DNA of 7,629 nt from Bacillota bacterium. GTDB taxonomy: Bacteria > Bacillota > Clostridia > Christensenellales > SZUA-584. A model generated the notes under the pieces. It was not told the origin of the DNA. It was given only the letters and a program-made list of their open reading frames with translations, and searched no databases. The stretch lies in the NCBI GenBank assembly GCA_023399095.1, contig JAEWQS010000135.1, positions 1 through 7,629 on the forward strand. Direction: 5' to 3'. The position numbers were made by a program, and so were the translations under genes. Position 1 is the stretch's first letter; every line of letters starts with the position of its first letter. Shown here one piece after another: positions 1-5,902 of the stretch.

Positions 1-647
1 TCGTTAACCTGCTCGATATAGAGCAGCGCGTTTAGCTTCTCAGCATCCTTGGCCGGACGCGTCTTGCCCATCACCTTGTCTCCCGTTTTGAGGTTAAACT
101 TTCTGATCTGCGCCATCGACACATATACGTCTTTGTTGCCCGGCAGATAATTCTCGCTTCGCAGGAATCCGTATCCTTCCGGCAGCACCTCGAGTATGCC
201 CATGGCATCGCCGCAGTCGCCTTCGTTTAACAGCTCGTTGACGGCAACGTTGCCCATCACATATTCGATCATTTTTTTCTCTTCACTGCGTGCGGGGCGT
301 TCATCCGCTTGCTGCTTTTTGATCTCTTCCTCACGCTCACGCATATCCAGCACGTCGCGCTGATAGGCGGGAATTTCATCTGACACATATGAAACCTCTT
401 CAGCTTCATACTCTGCGGGGCCTTCGTAAACATCTTCCGTCTCGCCATATGAATCATAATTGTTTTCCTGATTTTCATCCATATGTGCATTGGCCGGATT
501 TTCGCTGCCTCGTGCACGACGATCGAGCTCGTAAAGCATATCGAGGAGCTCACCCTTGCGGTATTTTGTGACGGATTTAATACCTGCCATCTTGGCAATC
601 TCCCGCAGGTCCATCAAACTCTTCTCTTTTAGCAAACTAATATCCAA
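1..647 (-). CDS. rho: Transcription termination factor Rho, N-terminal part (3' end lies beyond the left edge)
   Basis: Rho is the hexameric RNA-dependent ATPase/helicase that ends transcription on untranslated RNA. The 215 residues present read: a Rho_N helical domain (about 1-45, with a DLREIAK..GIKSVTKYRKGELL-type core), a long acidic, Glu/Tyr-rich linker (about 46-120), then the cold-shock-like RNA-binding domain (about 127-215) with GILEVLPEGYGFLRS, NYLPGNKDVYVS and KTGDKV..KTRPAKDAEKLNALL. These match clostridial Rho closely. The ATPase domain with the Walker motifs is not in the window. I chose the TTG at 647-645 because AAGGAG (660-655) sits 7 nt upstream and the frame then matches Rho_N from the first residues; the first in-frame ATG lies 11 codons inside the domain. 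A strong promoter lies about 125 nt upstream. The acidic linker is common in Firmicutes Rho. Identification is firm; the start is well supported. Confidence 0.95.
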   Translation of the reverse strand, partial: MDISLLKEKSLMDLREIAKMAGIKSVTKYRKGELLDMLYELDRRARGSENPANAHMDENQENNYDSYGETEDVYEGPAEYEAEEVSYVSDEIPAYQRDVLDMREREEEIKKQQADERPARSEEKKMIEYVMGNVAVNELLNEGDCGDAMGILEVLPEGYGFLRSENYLPGNKDVYVSMAQIRKFNLKTGDKVMGKTRPAKDAEKLNALLYIEQVN

Positions 648-778
648 TGCTAATCTCCTTCAAATATATAAAAATAAAAATGCCTAGACACAATAAAAAC
701 GCATACTCAACGATATTTATGTAAATATTGGGAATAAATACGCACTTAAAGAAATTCCAGCCCTTCTAGACCAAACTT

Positions 779-808
779 ATTATATAATCGTGTTTGTAAT
801 CTTGTCAA
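779..808 (-). promoter_or_regulatory. sigma-A promoter of rho
   Basis: On the minus strand TTGACA (808-803) and TATAAT (784-779) are both perfect consensus boxes, separated by 18 nt. Transcription would begin near 772, giving rho a leader of about 125 nt. Long leaders are common for rho because it often controls its own synthesis, but I see no strong hairpin in this one. Confidence 0.8.
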
Positions 809-963
809 TACTCTCAAAGCCCACGGTATAAGAATACCCATTTTTCTTTAAAACTAGACATATATTCATACAATTCTTAAAAACAGAGCAGTCGTTTCAC
901 ACACATAAAGCAAACGATATTAAGCCATAATAAATGAAAACAGCTTTAAGAAGGAGACGCGAC
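809..963. other. Divergent spacer between the rho promoter and the DUF1540 genes
   Basis: No gene is seen here. It must hold the promoter of the rightward DUF1540 pair, but no good sigma-A pair is visible. Two weak signals exist: CATACAAT at 867-874, which matches the -10 consensus of the sporulation factor sigma-E but lacks a convincing -35, and the inverted repeat TCGTTT (892-897) / AAACGA (912-917), which could be an operator. The ribosome binding site AAGGAG at 951-956 belongs to the next gene. Confidence 0.3.
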
Positions 964-1131
964 TTGGATAAGAAGGGCTGTCAAACAATCCACTGCACTG
1001 TTGAGTCATGTGAACATCACGACAAAAACGATAAATGCATGTTAAACAGCATTCAAGTGAGCCCTCTGATCAACGTTGCCGACTTTCCGGAGGAAAGCAT
1101 GTGCGAAAGCTTTGAACGAAAGGATGATTGA
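964..1131 (+). CDS. Small DUF1540 protein, single cysteine motif
   Basis: A 55-residue protein with one DUF1540 unit, CTVESCEHHDKNDKC...IQVSP, closed by a C-terminal ESMCESFE. The four spaced cysteines (CxxxxC, C, then C) suggest metal or disulfide binding, but the function of the family is unknown; members are frequent in Clostridia and Bacilli and usually this small. I chose the TTG at 964 as start because AAGGAG (951-956) stands exactly 7 nt before it. The upstream in-frame ATG at 934 would add RRRR-type residues encoded by the Shine-Dalgarno itself and has no site of its own. The stop is 2 nt before the next gene, a second DUF1540 protein, so the two are surely co-translated. Family call is good; role unknown. 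Confidence 0.85.
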   Translation: MDKKGCQTIHCTVESCEHHDKNDKCMLNSIQVSPLINVADFPEESMCESFERKDD

Positions 1132-1133
1132 AG

Positions 1134-1454
1134 ATGAAGTCTTTAAAATGTCAGGCCACCGACTGCATGTACAATACGGAACACTACTGCGATGCCAATA
1201 CGATTCTTGTAAGCAATACATCTGATGAAACGTATTGTGACACCTATACCAAGGAAAATACATTTGTGGCATCCTCGCATATGCCTGCGGATACCGAATT
1301 CGCGGCAGAGCCGGGAGAAAACAGCCCCCGAATTTCCTGTAATGTCACACAGTGCGCTTACAACAAATCGTTTCACTGCCGCGCAAGAAGCGTGCAGATT
1401 GATGATCCGCATGATTCAGTGATATGCAATTGTTTAACCTATCATCCAAAATAG
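1134..1454 (+). CDS. DUF1540 protein with two tandem cysteine motifs
   Basis: A 106-residue protein with two DUF1540 units: residues about 3-40 (LKCQATDCMYNTEHYCDANTI, then YCDTYTK) and about 67-105 (ISCNVTQCAYNKSFHCRARSV, then ICNCLTYHP). An acidic, Pro/Ser-rich linker joins them. Each unit keeps the CxxxxC...C...C spacing, so it looks like an internal duplication of the domain found singly in the gene before it. The start ATG at 1134 has AAAGGA (1119-1124) 9 nt upstream, inside the end of the preceding gene; the TTG at 1128 is too close to that site. Ten nucleotides after the stop comes a strong terminator, so the operon has just these two genes. Function is unknown; a small metal-binding or spore-associated protein is a guess from family distribution. 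Confidence 0.85.
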   Translation: MKSLKCQATDCMYNTEHYCDANTILVSNTSDETYCDTYTKENTFVASSHMPADTEFAAEPGENSPRISCNVTQCAYNKSFHCRARSVQIDDPHDSVICNCLTYHPK

Positions 1455-1463
1455 GACAAAAGA

Positions 1464-1489
1464 AAAACCACAGCGGGTGCTGTGGTTTT
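1464..1489. terminator. Bidirectional intrinsic terminator
   Basis: A perfect 11-bp stem, AAAACCACAGC (1464-1474) with GCTGTGGTTTT (1479-1489), and a GGGT loop. Read rightward it ends the DUF1540 operon (TTTTCCTT follows). Read leftward it is followed by the better T tract TTTTTCTTTT, so it would also end the minus-strand transcript that starts at the riboswitch. Confidence 0.9.
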
Positions 1490-1493
1490 CCTT

Positions 1494-1699
1494 CGCCTTT
1501 TCGGACTTAAACATTATGCAGGGGAACGGAATGGAAGATGCCCATATGATTATAAGTCTATCCTTATCCAACCAACTGTGTACGTAGTTTATTTGTGGTG
1601 TATATGGCCCGCATGCGCAGACACGAAGTCTATATTTGAGTGCGTTTGTTTGATATATTCTCCCCTATTTATTTCACCCTGCGAATCAGGGCTTAGGCG
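1494..1699 (-). ncRNA. Candidate structured non-coding RNA downstream of the c-di-GMP riboswitch (6S-like architecture possible)
   Basis: No minus-strand reading frame longer than about 16 codons with a usable ribosome binding site exists here, yet the RNA can close on itself over about 200 nt. CGCCT (1699-1695) pairs with AGGCG (1498-1494); GCAGGG plus GAA (1682-1677, 1675-1673) pairs with TTC plus CCCTGC (1526-1518); GGGAG (1664-1660) pairs with CTTCC (1537-1533). Further inward a 12-nt arm near 1655-1644 faces GTTGGTTGGATA with 10 of 12 pairs. A long interrupted rod of this length followed directly by a terminator is the layout of 6S RNA, but I do not recognise its conserved bubble with certainty. 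The local hairpin CCCTG/CAGGG at 1691-1677 competes with the long-range pairing. It could instead be an untranslated remnant. Confidence 0.35.
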
Positions 1700-1719
1700 C
1701 GAGTTTATAAAATAAAAAA

Positions 1720-1822
1720 CCTTTAATCTTCGGCAACCGGGCTGTCATATCCAAACGGACTTAGACCCCTTAGCTTTGCGTCCCCGGTTTTCATCGGGTT
1801 TGCCTTTATCGGCTTAAAAGCC
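1720..1822 (-). promoter_or_regulatory. Cyclic di-GMP-I (GEMM-I) riboswitch
   Basis: The minus strand shows the GEMM-I landmarks in order: GGCAAACC (1804-1797), a first hairpin containing GAAAA, the joining segment GGGGACGCAAAGC, a second hairpin with TCTAAG and ATATGAC (the tetraloop receptor side), and the closing CCCGGTTGCC (about 1741-1732). GGCAA pairs with TTGCC to form P1. An outer helix CTTTTAA (1820-1814) with TTAAAGG (1726-1720) runs straight into TTTTTTATTTT. A ligand-stabilised outer stem could therefore act as a terminator, while the alternative hairpin GGCT/AGCC (1822-1811) would break it; the direction of switching is inference. It senses c-di-GMP, the messenger for motility and surface life. 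No coding gene follows it, which is unusual. The nearby chemoreceptor gene is upstream, not downstream. Confidence 0.92.
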
Positions 1823-1850
1823 AATATCAAACAGTTGTTTATTTGTTTAT

Positions 1851-1880
1851 AATATACCACATATTTATTGTATGAAACAA
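1851..1880 (-). promoter_or_regulatory. Probable promoter of the riboswitch transcript
   Basis: On the minus strand TTGTTT (1880-1875), an 18-nt spacer and TATATT (1856-1851) preceded by TGG (an extended -10). Transcription would start near 1844, about 22 nt before the first riboswitch helix. That would make this a separate transcript rather than a tail of the chemoreceptor mRNA. Confidence 0.55.
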
Positions 1881-1905
1881 GTATTTTATGTATTTTTTAT
1901 TTTTT

Positions 1906-1948
1906 TATACCTTCTGCATGGATTATGTTGCACCGTGCAGAAGGTATA
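1906..1948. other. Long hairpin downstream of the chemoreceptor gene
   Basis: A 13-bp perfect inverted repeat (1906-1918 with 1936-1948, TATACCTTCTGCA type) that can extend by three more pairs, with an inner loop of 11 nt. It lies 30 nt past the stop of the chemoreceptor gene. On that strand it is followed by an A-rich tract, not by T residues, so it is not a textbook terminator; it may stabilise the mRNA 3' end or terminate weakly. Confidence 0.5.
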
Positions 1949-1978
1949 GCAATTGGTCTTTAACATGAGTTGATTTTA

Positions 1979-4270
1979 TTAATATTTACCGAACTCTCCG
2001 TCGTCCAGCGCAATCGTCTCTGCTGTCTCCGCCTGTTTCAATTGCTTTGCTTTGTTATTCTGCCTTTTCGAAGGCAAGCTTGTTTCTTGCTCTCTGAGCT
2101 TGAATTTGTCCACCATCTCCTTAAGCATAGCCGCCTGGCTGGAGAGCTCTTCGGAAGCAGCCGCTGCCTCTTGCGACGTGGCCGAATTGGTCTGCACCAC
2201 CTGCGACATCTGTTCGATTCCTCTGTTTACTTCGCCAATCGCCGTGGCCTGCTGGTTCGACGCGCCCGCGATCTCTGCCACAAGCCCAACGACCTTTTCC
2301 ACACCTTCCACGATTTGTGTCAGGGCAATCGCGGTCTCGTCCGCGATCTTGGTTCCGGCCTCGGTTTTCTTGATGGAGCCTTCGATGAGCTCCGTGGTTT
2401 CTTTGGCTGCGCCCGCACTGCGTGCCGCAAGGTTCCTCACCTCTTCGGCCACCACCGCAAAGCCCTTGCCGTGTATGCCCGCTCTCGCCGCCTCCACCGC
2501 CGCGTTCAGTGCTAAAATGTTCGTCTGGAACGCGATATCGTCGATCACCTTGATGATCTTCGAGATACTTGCCGACGATTCATTGATTTCAGACATCGCC
2601 TGCTGCAGCGCCTTCATCTGCTCGTTGCCCTTGACCGCGTTATCCTTGGCTTGCTCAGACATCTCGTTGGCCTTGCCTGCGCTGAGTGCGTTCTGCCTTG
2701 TCTGCGCCGCAATCTCCGTGACGGTTGAGGTGAGCTCTTCGATGGATGCCGCCTGCTCCGTCGCGCCCTGCGAAATCGCCTGACTGCCGTCAGACACCTG
2801 CGATGTGCCCGAGGCCACCTGCTGCGCCGCAAGATTGATCTCTGTAAGTGTGCTGTTTAGAGACTCGGCAATCGTATTGATAGATTCTTTAAGAGTGATG
2901 AAATCCCCTTTGTAGTCCGAAGATATATCGACACACATGTTACCGTTAGCCATTTCACTCAGCACGTACGATATTTCACTGATATAGTCTTTTATCGCAT
3001 TAATACCACTGGACATATTCATTGCGATCTTATTAAACAGCTCATATAATGCCTCGGTATCCTGATCCGCCTTGTCCACAACGATGTCACAAAGCAGTTC
3101 GCCACGCGCAAGCCGCTGTAGGTTAATTAGAAGCTTATCTACCTCGGCTGACTGATACCTTGCCTGCTTATCAGCCACAAGGCGGGCGTTTTCAATATTC
3201 TTAAATGCATCACGTACCTCTTTATCCAGCAATTTCGCAAGCTGCCCAATCTCATCTTCGGATTTGATGATAATTTCTTTGTTAAGGTCTCCTGAAGCAA
3301 GGGCGTTTGCAAGCTCGCCTGCTTCTTTAACCGGTCTGGTTACATTCTTCTTAATCATCATTATCAATATTATCAAAACGATTGCGACCGCTGCGGCGGA
3401 TATCGCCAACACGGCTAAAATTATCTGATTGAGCTGTTGGTAGAATTCGCCAATAGACTGCCCCGCGAACAAAACACCAATCGCGCTGCCATCAGATGAG
3501 AGAATCGGCGAATAATAAGTTATATATTCTTTGCCCAAAATATTCGCATTTCCCGCATATACGTTTTTTTGTTTCAATACGATATCTGCCACCGTCGGGT
3601 CGAGAGTCGTACCGACTACCCGCTGACCGTTGTTCACAATTGTTGTTGCAATTCTCATGTCGTCCTGAAATATGGTCATCTCGGTTTTATATATCTCTTT
3701 TAAGGAATCAAGCAGTTCATTGTTGTCAAGCCTTATTCCTGCGGATACAACACCAATTATATTTCCCTGACTGTCGGTAATCGGGCAGCCGGCACTAATG
3801 GACATAGGTAAATCTGTCCCTTTCTCTATCGCAACGGCTGATTGTCCTGACATGGCTTTTCTTATATCCTCCTGTCCAGCCAGACTGTCCCCGAACTTTT
3901 CAGCGTCATTCGTCCTGAATATGACTGTACCTGCCTTATCCAGTACCCTTATAGAATCAACAACAACAGCAGATGTGATTTTATCCAGTGCTTTTTTTAG
4001 CACATCACGGTTGCCATACAGCGTTCCTTCGATAATGTCCGGGTTTGCTGCGAGCAGCGTCGACAGTTCAACAGTATTGGCCTTTTTGTTGTCTATGAGA
4101 TCGGCCATGCCCGCAACACCCTTTCGTGATTGTTCCTGCGCCTGTTTAATATTCATCTTGGTAAATTCCATAATGGAAAAGCCAACAGTAACCACTACCA
4201 CAAGCACAATCATCATAATAATGATCAAATTGAGCTTCTTTCCAATTTTTAAATTTCTAAACCATTTCAT
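1979..4270 (-). CDS. Methyl-accepting chemotaxis protein with periplasmic-type Cache sensor
   Basis: A complete 763-residue transmembrane chemoreceptor. Order: short basic N-terminus, TM1 (about 14-34), an extracytoplasmic Cache region of about 245 residues (35-280; DSIRVLDKAGTVIFRT, GNIIGVVSAGIRLDN, GSAIGVLFAG mark its sheets), TM2 (about 283-306), HAMP (307-357), a helical stretch 380-475 that looks like further HAMP-type repeats (ANGNMCVDIS.. is typical), then the signalling domain (about 480-725). The CheA/CheW-contacting tip is IAFQTNILALNAAVEAARAG followed by HGKGFAVVAEEVRNLA, with Ile where most receptors have Glu after RAG. No CheR pentapeptide tether is seen at the C-terminus. I chose ATG 4270, giving MKWFRNLKIGKKLN, because AAGGGGAG (4285-4278) lies 7 nt upstream; an upstream ATG at 4336 lacks a site. 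An 8-bp hairpin (4293-4312) precedes the ribosome binding site; its G-U pair fits the minus strand. The ligand is unknown. Confidence 0.95.
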   Translation of the reverse strand: MKWFRNLKIGKKLNLIIIMMIVLVVVVTVGFSIMEFTKMNIKQAQEQSRKGVAGMADLIDNKKANTVELSTLLAANPDIIEGTLYGNRDVLKKALDKITSAVVVDSIRVLDKAGTVIFRTNDAEKFGDSLAGQEDIRKAMSGQSAVAIEKGTDLPMSISAGCPITDSQGNIIGVVSAGIRLDNNELLDSLKEIYKTEMTIFQDDMRIATTIVNNGQRVVGTTLDPTVADIVLKQKNVYAGNANILGKEYITYYSPILSSDGSAIGVLFAGQSIGEFYQQLNQIILAVLAISAAAVAIVLIILIMMIKKNVTRPVKEAGELANALASGDLNKEIIIKSEDEIGQLAKLLDKEVRDAFKNIENARLVADKQARYQSAEVDKLLINLQRLARGELLCDIVVDKADQDTEALYELFNKIAMNMSSGINAIKDYISEISYVLSEMANGNMCVDISSDYKGDFITLKESINTIAESLNSTLTEINLAAQQVASGTSQVSDGSQAISQGATEQAASIEELTSTVTEIAAQTRQNALSAGKANEMSEQAKDNAVKGNEQMKALQQAMSEINESSASISKIIKVIDDIAFQTNILALNAAVEAARAGIHGKGFAVVAEEVRNLAARSAGAAKETTELIEGSIKKTEAGTKIADETAIALTQIVEGVEKVVGLVAEIAGASNQQATAIGEVNRGIEQMSQVVQTNSATSQEAAAASEELSSQAAMLKEMVDKFKLREQETSLPSKRQNNKAKQLKQAETAETIALDDGEFGKY

Positions 4271-4312
4271 ATTCCATCTCCCCTTCGTTATATGCGCTAT
4301 TCTAATAGCACA

Positions 4313-4733
4313 ATTTTTTACATTGCTCCGCTGCAATTTCGATACTTTCCCCCTACATATTAATCTTTCATTTTTTAATCATATATGTCTCTTCATTGCT
4401 AAAGGCTGTTCGCATTCCAGCAATTTGACCACCTGTTTGACCTCCTTTTGATATTCTATTTTTTTCATGTCCATCGAGAAGAAATAACCGTTTTGGACCA
4501 ACCATTTGGTTCACATCAAGTTTATCGTCTCTATGGTTCAAATGCTTAATAGCATATCTTTTGTAATTTATATTTATTCCAGCTTCATATCGCAAAGCGG
4601 GAACTTTGAAACAGATAGATACGATCGTTCGTCTTCTTACTATATCGGCTTTATTATTAAATACTTAATAGTATTAATAACTATTACGATTAATTATTTT
4701 ATTCAATACAATTAAAATTATCGGAATTATCCC
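4313..4733. other. AT-rich spacer between the chemoreceptor gene and the insertion sequence; no secure gene
   Basis: No family is recognisable on either strand. The minus strand has an open stretch from 4595 to 4368 without a ribosome binding site. Within it a perfect AAAAGGAGG (4449-4441) lies just before a GTG at 4432 that opens a 17-codon frame ending at 4379 (MVKLLECEQPLAMKRHI); the same frame reads back to ATG 4474. This could be a leader peptide or the remains of a gene broken by the insertion. The composition already differs from the chemoreceptor gene, so the edge of the acquired segment may lie here. The chemoreceptor promoter should also be here, but I see no good match. Confidence 0.3.
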
Positions 4734-4762
4734 TTGACATACTCCTAACAATATGCTAAAAT
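4734..4762 (+). promoter_or_regulatory. Promoter of the transposase gene
   Basis: TTGACA (4734-4739), a 17-nt spacer and TAAAAT (4757-4762), a near-consensus sigma-A promoter. Transcription should begin near 4769, within the left arm of the hairpin that covers the ribosome binding site. Confidence 0.8.
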
Positions 4763-4765
4763 ACA

Positions 4766-4793
4766 ACCATACTAAAGAAAATGAAAGTATGGT
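4766..4793 (+). promoter_or_regulatory. Hairpin overlapping the transposase ribosome binding site
   Basis: ACCATACT (4766-4773) pairs with AGTATGGT (4786-4793) across a 12-nt A-rich loop. The right arm contains most of GGTGA (4791-4795), the only ribosome binding site before ATG 4803. Transcripts from the element's own promoter start inside the left arm and keep only a partial stem, whereas read-through from outside would form the whole stem. Such hairpins protect several insertion sequences from outside transcription; here it is inferred. Confidence 0.55.
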
Positions 4794-4802
4794 GAAGTAT
4801 AA

Positions 4803-5720
4803 ATGACTTTTATGGAGTTAATCAAGAAATTTCCTACCGAAGAATCGGTAATTGAATATTATATCAATATTCGTTATCCGCATGGTGTACGTTGTAACCA
4901 TTGCGGATCATCTAAAGTCTATCAAATGAATGATAGACGTAAAGTATTTAATTGTAAAGACTGTTTAAACACATTCAGTCCATTCACAGGCACTATCTTT
5001 GAAAAGTCCTCAACTGACTTACGTAAGTGGTTCTATGCTATTCACTTATTCCTTAATAGTAAGAAAGGTATCTCTGGTCTTCAACTCCAACGTGAAATAG
5101 GTGTAACCTACAAAACTGCATGGAGAATGCTTCAACAAATCCGTCTTGCTATGGGTAATGCCAATCAGAAAGAATTCTTTGATACCATCGTTGAAATTGA
5201 TGAAACTTATGTAGGTGGTAAACCACGTAAAGACAATGAACACAACGATGACCTTCCCAAAGGTACAGGCACAGGTGCTAAACGGGGAAGGGGTACTTCC
5301 AAGACTCCCGTTGTCGGAATTGTGGACAGACTCAATAAACAAGTCTACGCTAAGATAGCTATGCCTGATAAGGATGGTAAGAAACTCACGGCAAAGCAGC
5401 TTATGGATGTTCTAAATACCGTATCAAAGGCTGAAAACGGCAACACAATAATGACGGATGAATTCAGAGGATATGATCCGTTAAGGCGTAATAACTTCAT
5501 TCATCTACGTGTAGACCATACCAAGGCATTCTCGGATTATAATGGTACGCACACCAACAACATTGAATCATTTTGGGCAACGCTTAAACGTGGCGTATAC
5601 GGTATATACCACCACATCAGCGTTAAACATATGCAGAGATATGTTGATGAATTCTGCTTTAGATATAACAACCGTGGAATGAATATGTTTAATATGGTTT
5701 TGAAACAGAGTTTGATATAA
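4803..5720 (+). CDS. IS1595-family (ISXO2-like) transposase
   Basis: A full-length 305-residue transposase, the usual size for the family. Residues 31-54 form a zinc ribbon (C31xxC34...C51xxC54). A helical DNA-binding part follows (about 70-115, with the family's ISGLQLQREIGVTYKTAWRML). The ISXO2-type catalytic domain spans about 125-290: first Asp in VEIDETYVGG (D133), second in IMTDEFRGY (D219), third position in HTNNIESFWATLKRG (N252/E255, with K262). All catalytic residues are present, so it may be active. ATG 4803 fits the weak GGTGA site; ATG 4812 is an alternative. A terminator follows within 3 nt. The gene is AT-rich like its right-hand neighbours and unlike the chemoreceptor gene, consistent with transfer. 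Confidence 0.95.
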   Translation: MTFMELIKKFPTEESVIEYYINIRYPHGVRCNHCGSSKVYQMNDRRKVFNCKDCLNTFSPFTGTIFEKSSTDLRKWFYAIHLFLNSKKGISGLQLQREIGVTYKTAWRMLQQIRLAMGNANQKEFFDTIVEIDETYVGGKPRKDNEHNDDLPKGTGTGAKRGRGTSKTPVVGIVDRLNKQVYAKIAMPDKDGKKLTAKQLMDVLNTVSKAENGNTIMTDEFRGYDPLRRNNFIHLRVDHTKAFSDYNGTHTNNIESFWATLKRGVYGIYHHISVKHMQRYVDEFCFRYNNRGMNMFNMVLKQSLI

Positions 5721-5722
5721 TA

Positions 5723-5756
5723 AAGAAAGGGCATAGAAAACAATATGCCCTTTCTT
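5723..5756 (+). terminator. Terminator after the transposase gene
   Basis: A perfect 13-bp stem, AAGAAAGGGCATA (5723-5735) with TATGCCCTTTCTT (5744-5756), and an 8-nt loop. The arm ends in TTTCTT, though no long T run follows. It lies back to back with the minus-strand terminator at 5764-5791, so it separates two converging transcripts. Confidence 0.75.
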
Positions 5757-5763
5757 ATAAACG

Positions 5764-5791
5764 AAAAAAGACACCGTCAGGCATCTTTTTT
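5764..5791 (-). terminator. Intrinsic terminator of the small minus-strand RNA
   Basis: Minus-strand AAAAAAGATGCC pairs with GGTGTCTTTTTT around a TGAC loop. All 12 positions pair only when read on the minus strand, where the two central positions are U-G and G-U; on the plus strand they would be C-A mismatches. That fixes the direction. Confidence 0.85.
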
Positions 5792-5857
5792 CCTAAACTG
5801 AGGCACATACGACCTCTATTAAGCTCAAACTAATTCGAGAACACAAAGCCCTCTTTA
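5764..5857 (-). ncRNA. Small structured RNA of about 94 nt, next to the PemK-like gene
   Basis: The RNA is framed by a promoter (TTGACA, 17 nt, extended -10) and a terminator, and it has no reading frame. It can be tiled by hairpins: AAAG/CTTT (5856-5845), CTCGAA/TTTGAG with a TTAG loop (5839-5824, one G-U), and an imperfect 11-nt stem closed by GAGG/CCTC (5823-5793). Two loosely similar blocks, TTAAAGAGG...CTC (5858-5837) and TTAATAGAGG...CCTC (5822-5800), stand about 36 nt apart, recalling the repeats of type III antitoxin RNAs. Its -35 box begins 10 nt after the stop of the PemK-like gene, so the RNA is also the 3' extension of that mRNA. It could be an RNA antitoxin, a guide or sponge RNA, or part of the mobile element. 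No known RNA family is recognised. Confidence 0.7.
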
Positions 5858-5863
5858 ATTTGA

Positions 5864-5892
5864 ACTCTAGCATATAATATGCTTTTTGTCAA
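5864..5892 (-). promoter_or_regulatory. Promoter of the small minus-strand RNA
   Basis: TTGACA (5892-5887), a 17-nt spacer, then TAGAGT (5869-5864) preceded by TGC as an extended -10. The spacer carries the palindrome AGCATATTATATGCT (5883-5869), a possible operator overlapping the -10 edge. A start near 5857 agrees with the first hairpin of the RNA. Confidence 0.7.
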
Positions 5893-5902
5893 TAAATAAA
5901 CC

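Larger units (their letters stand above)
4734..5756 (+). mobile_element. IS1595-family insertion sequence (ends not resolved)
   Basis: The unit visible as one expression cassette is promoter, transposase and terminator. The family follows from the transposase. I could not find convincing terminal inverted repeats or an 8-bp target duplication, so the limits given are those of the cassette, not of the element. An 11-bp direct match TTTGAAACAGA at 4605-4615 and 5699-5709 may be chance or a trace of an earlier copy. Confidence 0.55.

Noticed and set aside
825..850. GGTAT/ATACC hairpin followed by a T-rich run
   Set aside because: The stem has only 5 bp and no rightward gene precedes it, so a terminator call is not justified.
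1482..1715. Plus-strand frame of 77 codons between the DUF1540 operon and the riboswitch
   Set aside because: It starts inside the terminator stem, lacks a ribosome binding site and has no protein-like pattern.
1970..2783. Plus-strand open frames of up to 243 codons
   Set aside because: They lie wholly opposite the chemoreceptor gene, are Ser/Ala/Leu-rich as expected for shadow frames, and lack ribosome binding sites.
4293..4320. Plus-strand terminator-like hairpin plus TTTTTT near the chemoreceptor start
   Set aside because: On the plus strand the stem has a C-A mismatch and no gene precedes it; the pairing is complete only in the minus-strand leader.
4368..4595. Minus-strand frame of 75 codons upstream of the chemoreceptor gene
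   Set aside because: No ribosome binding site and no recognisable family; kept only as part of the spacer description.
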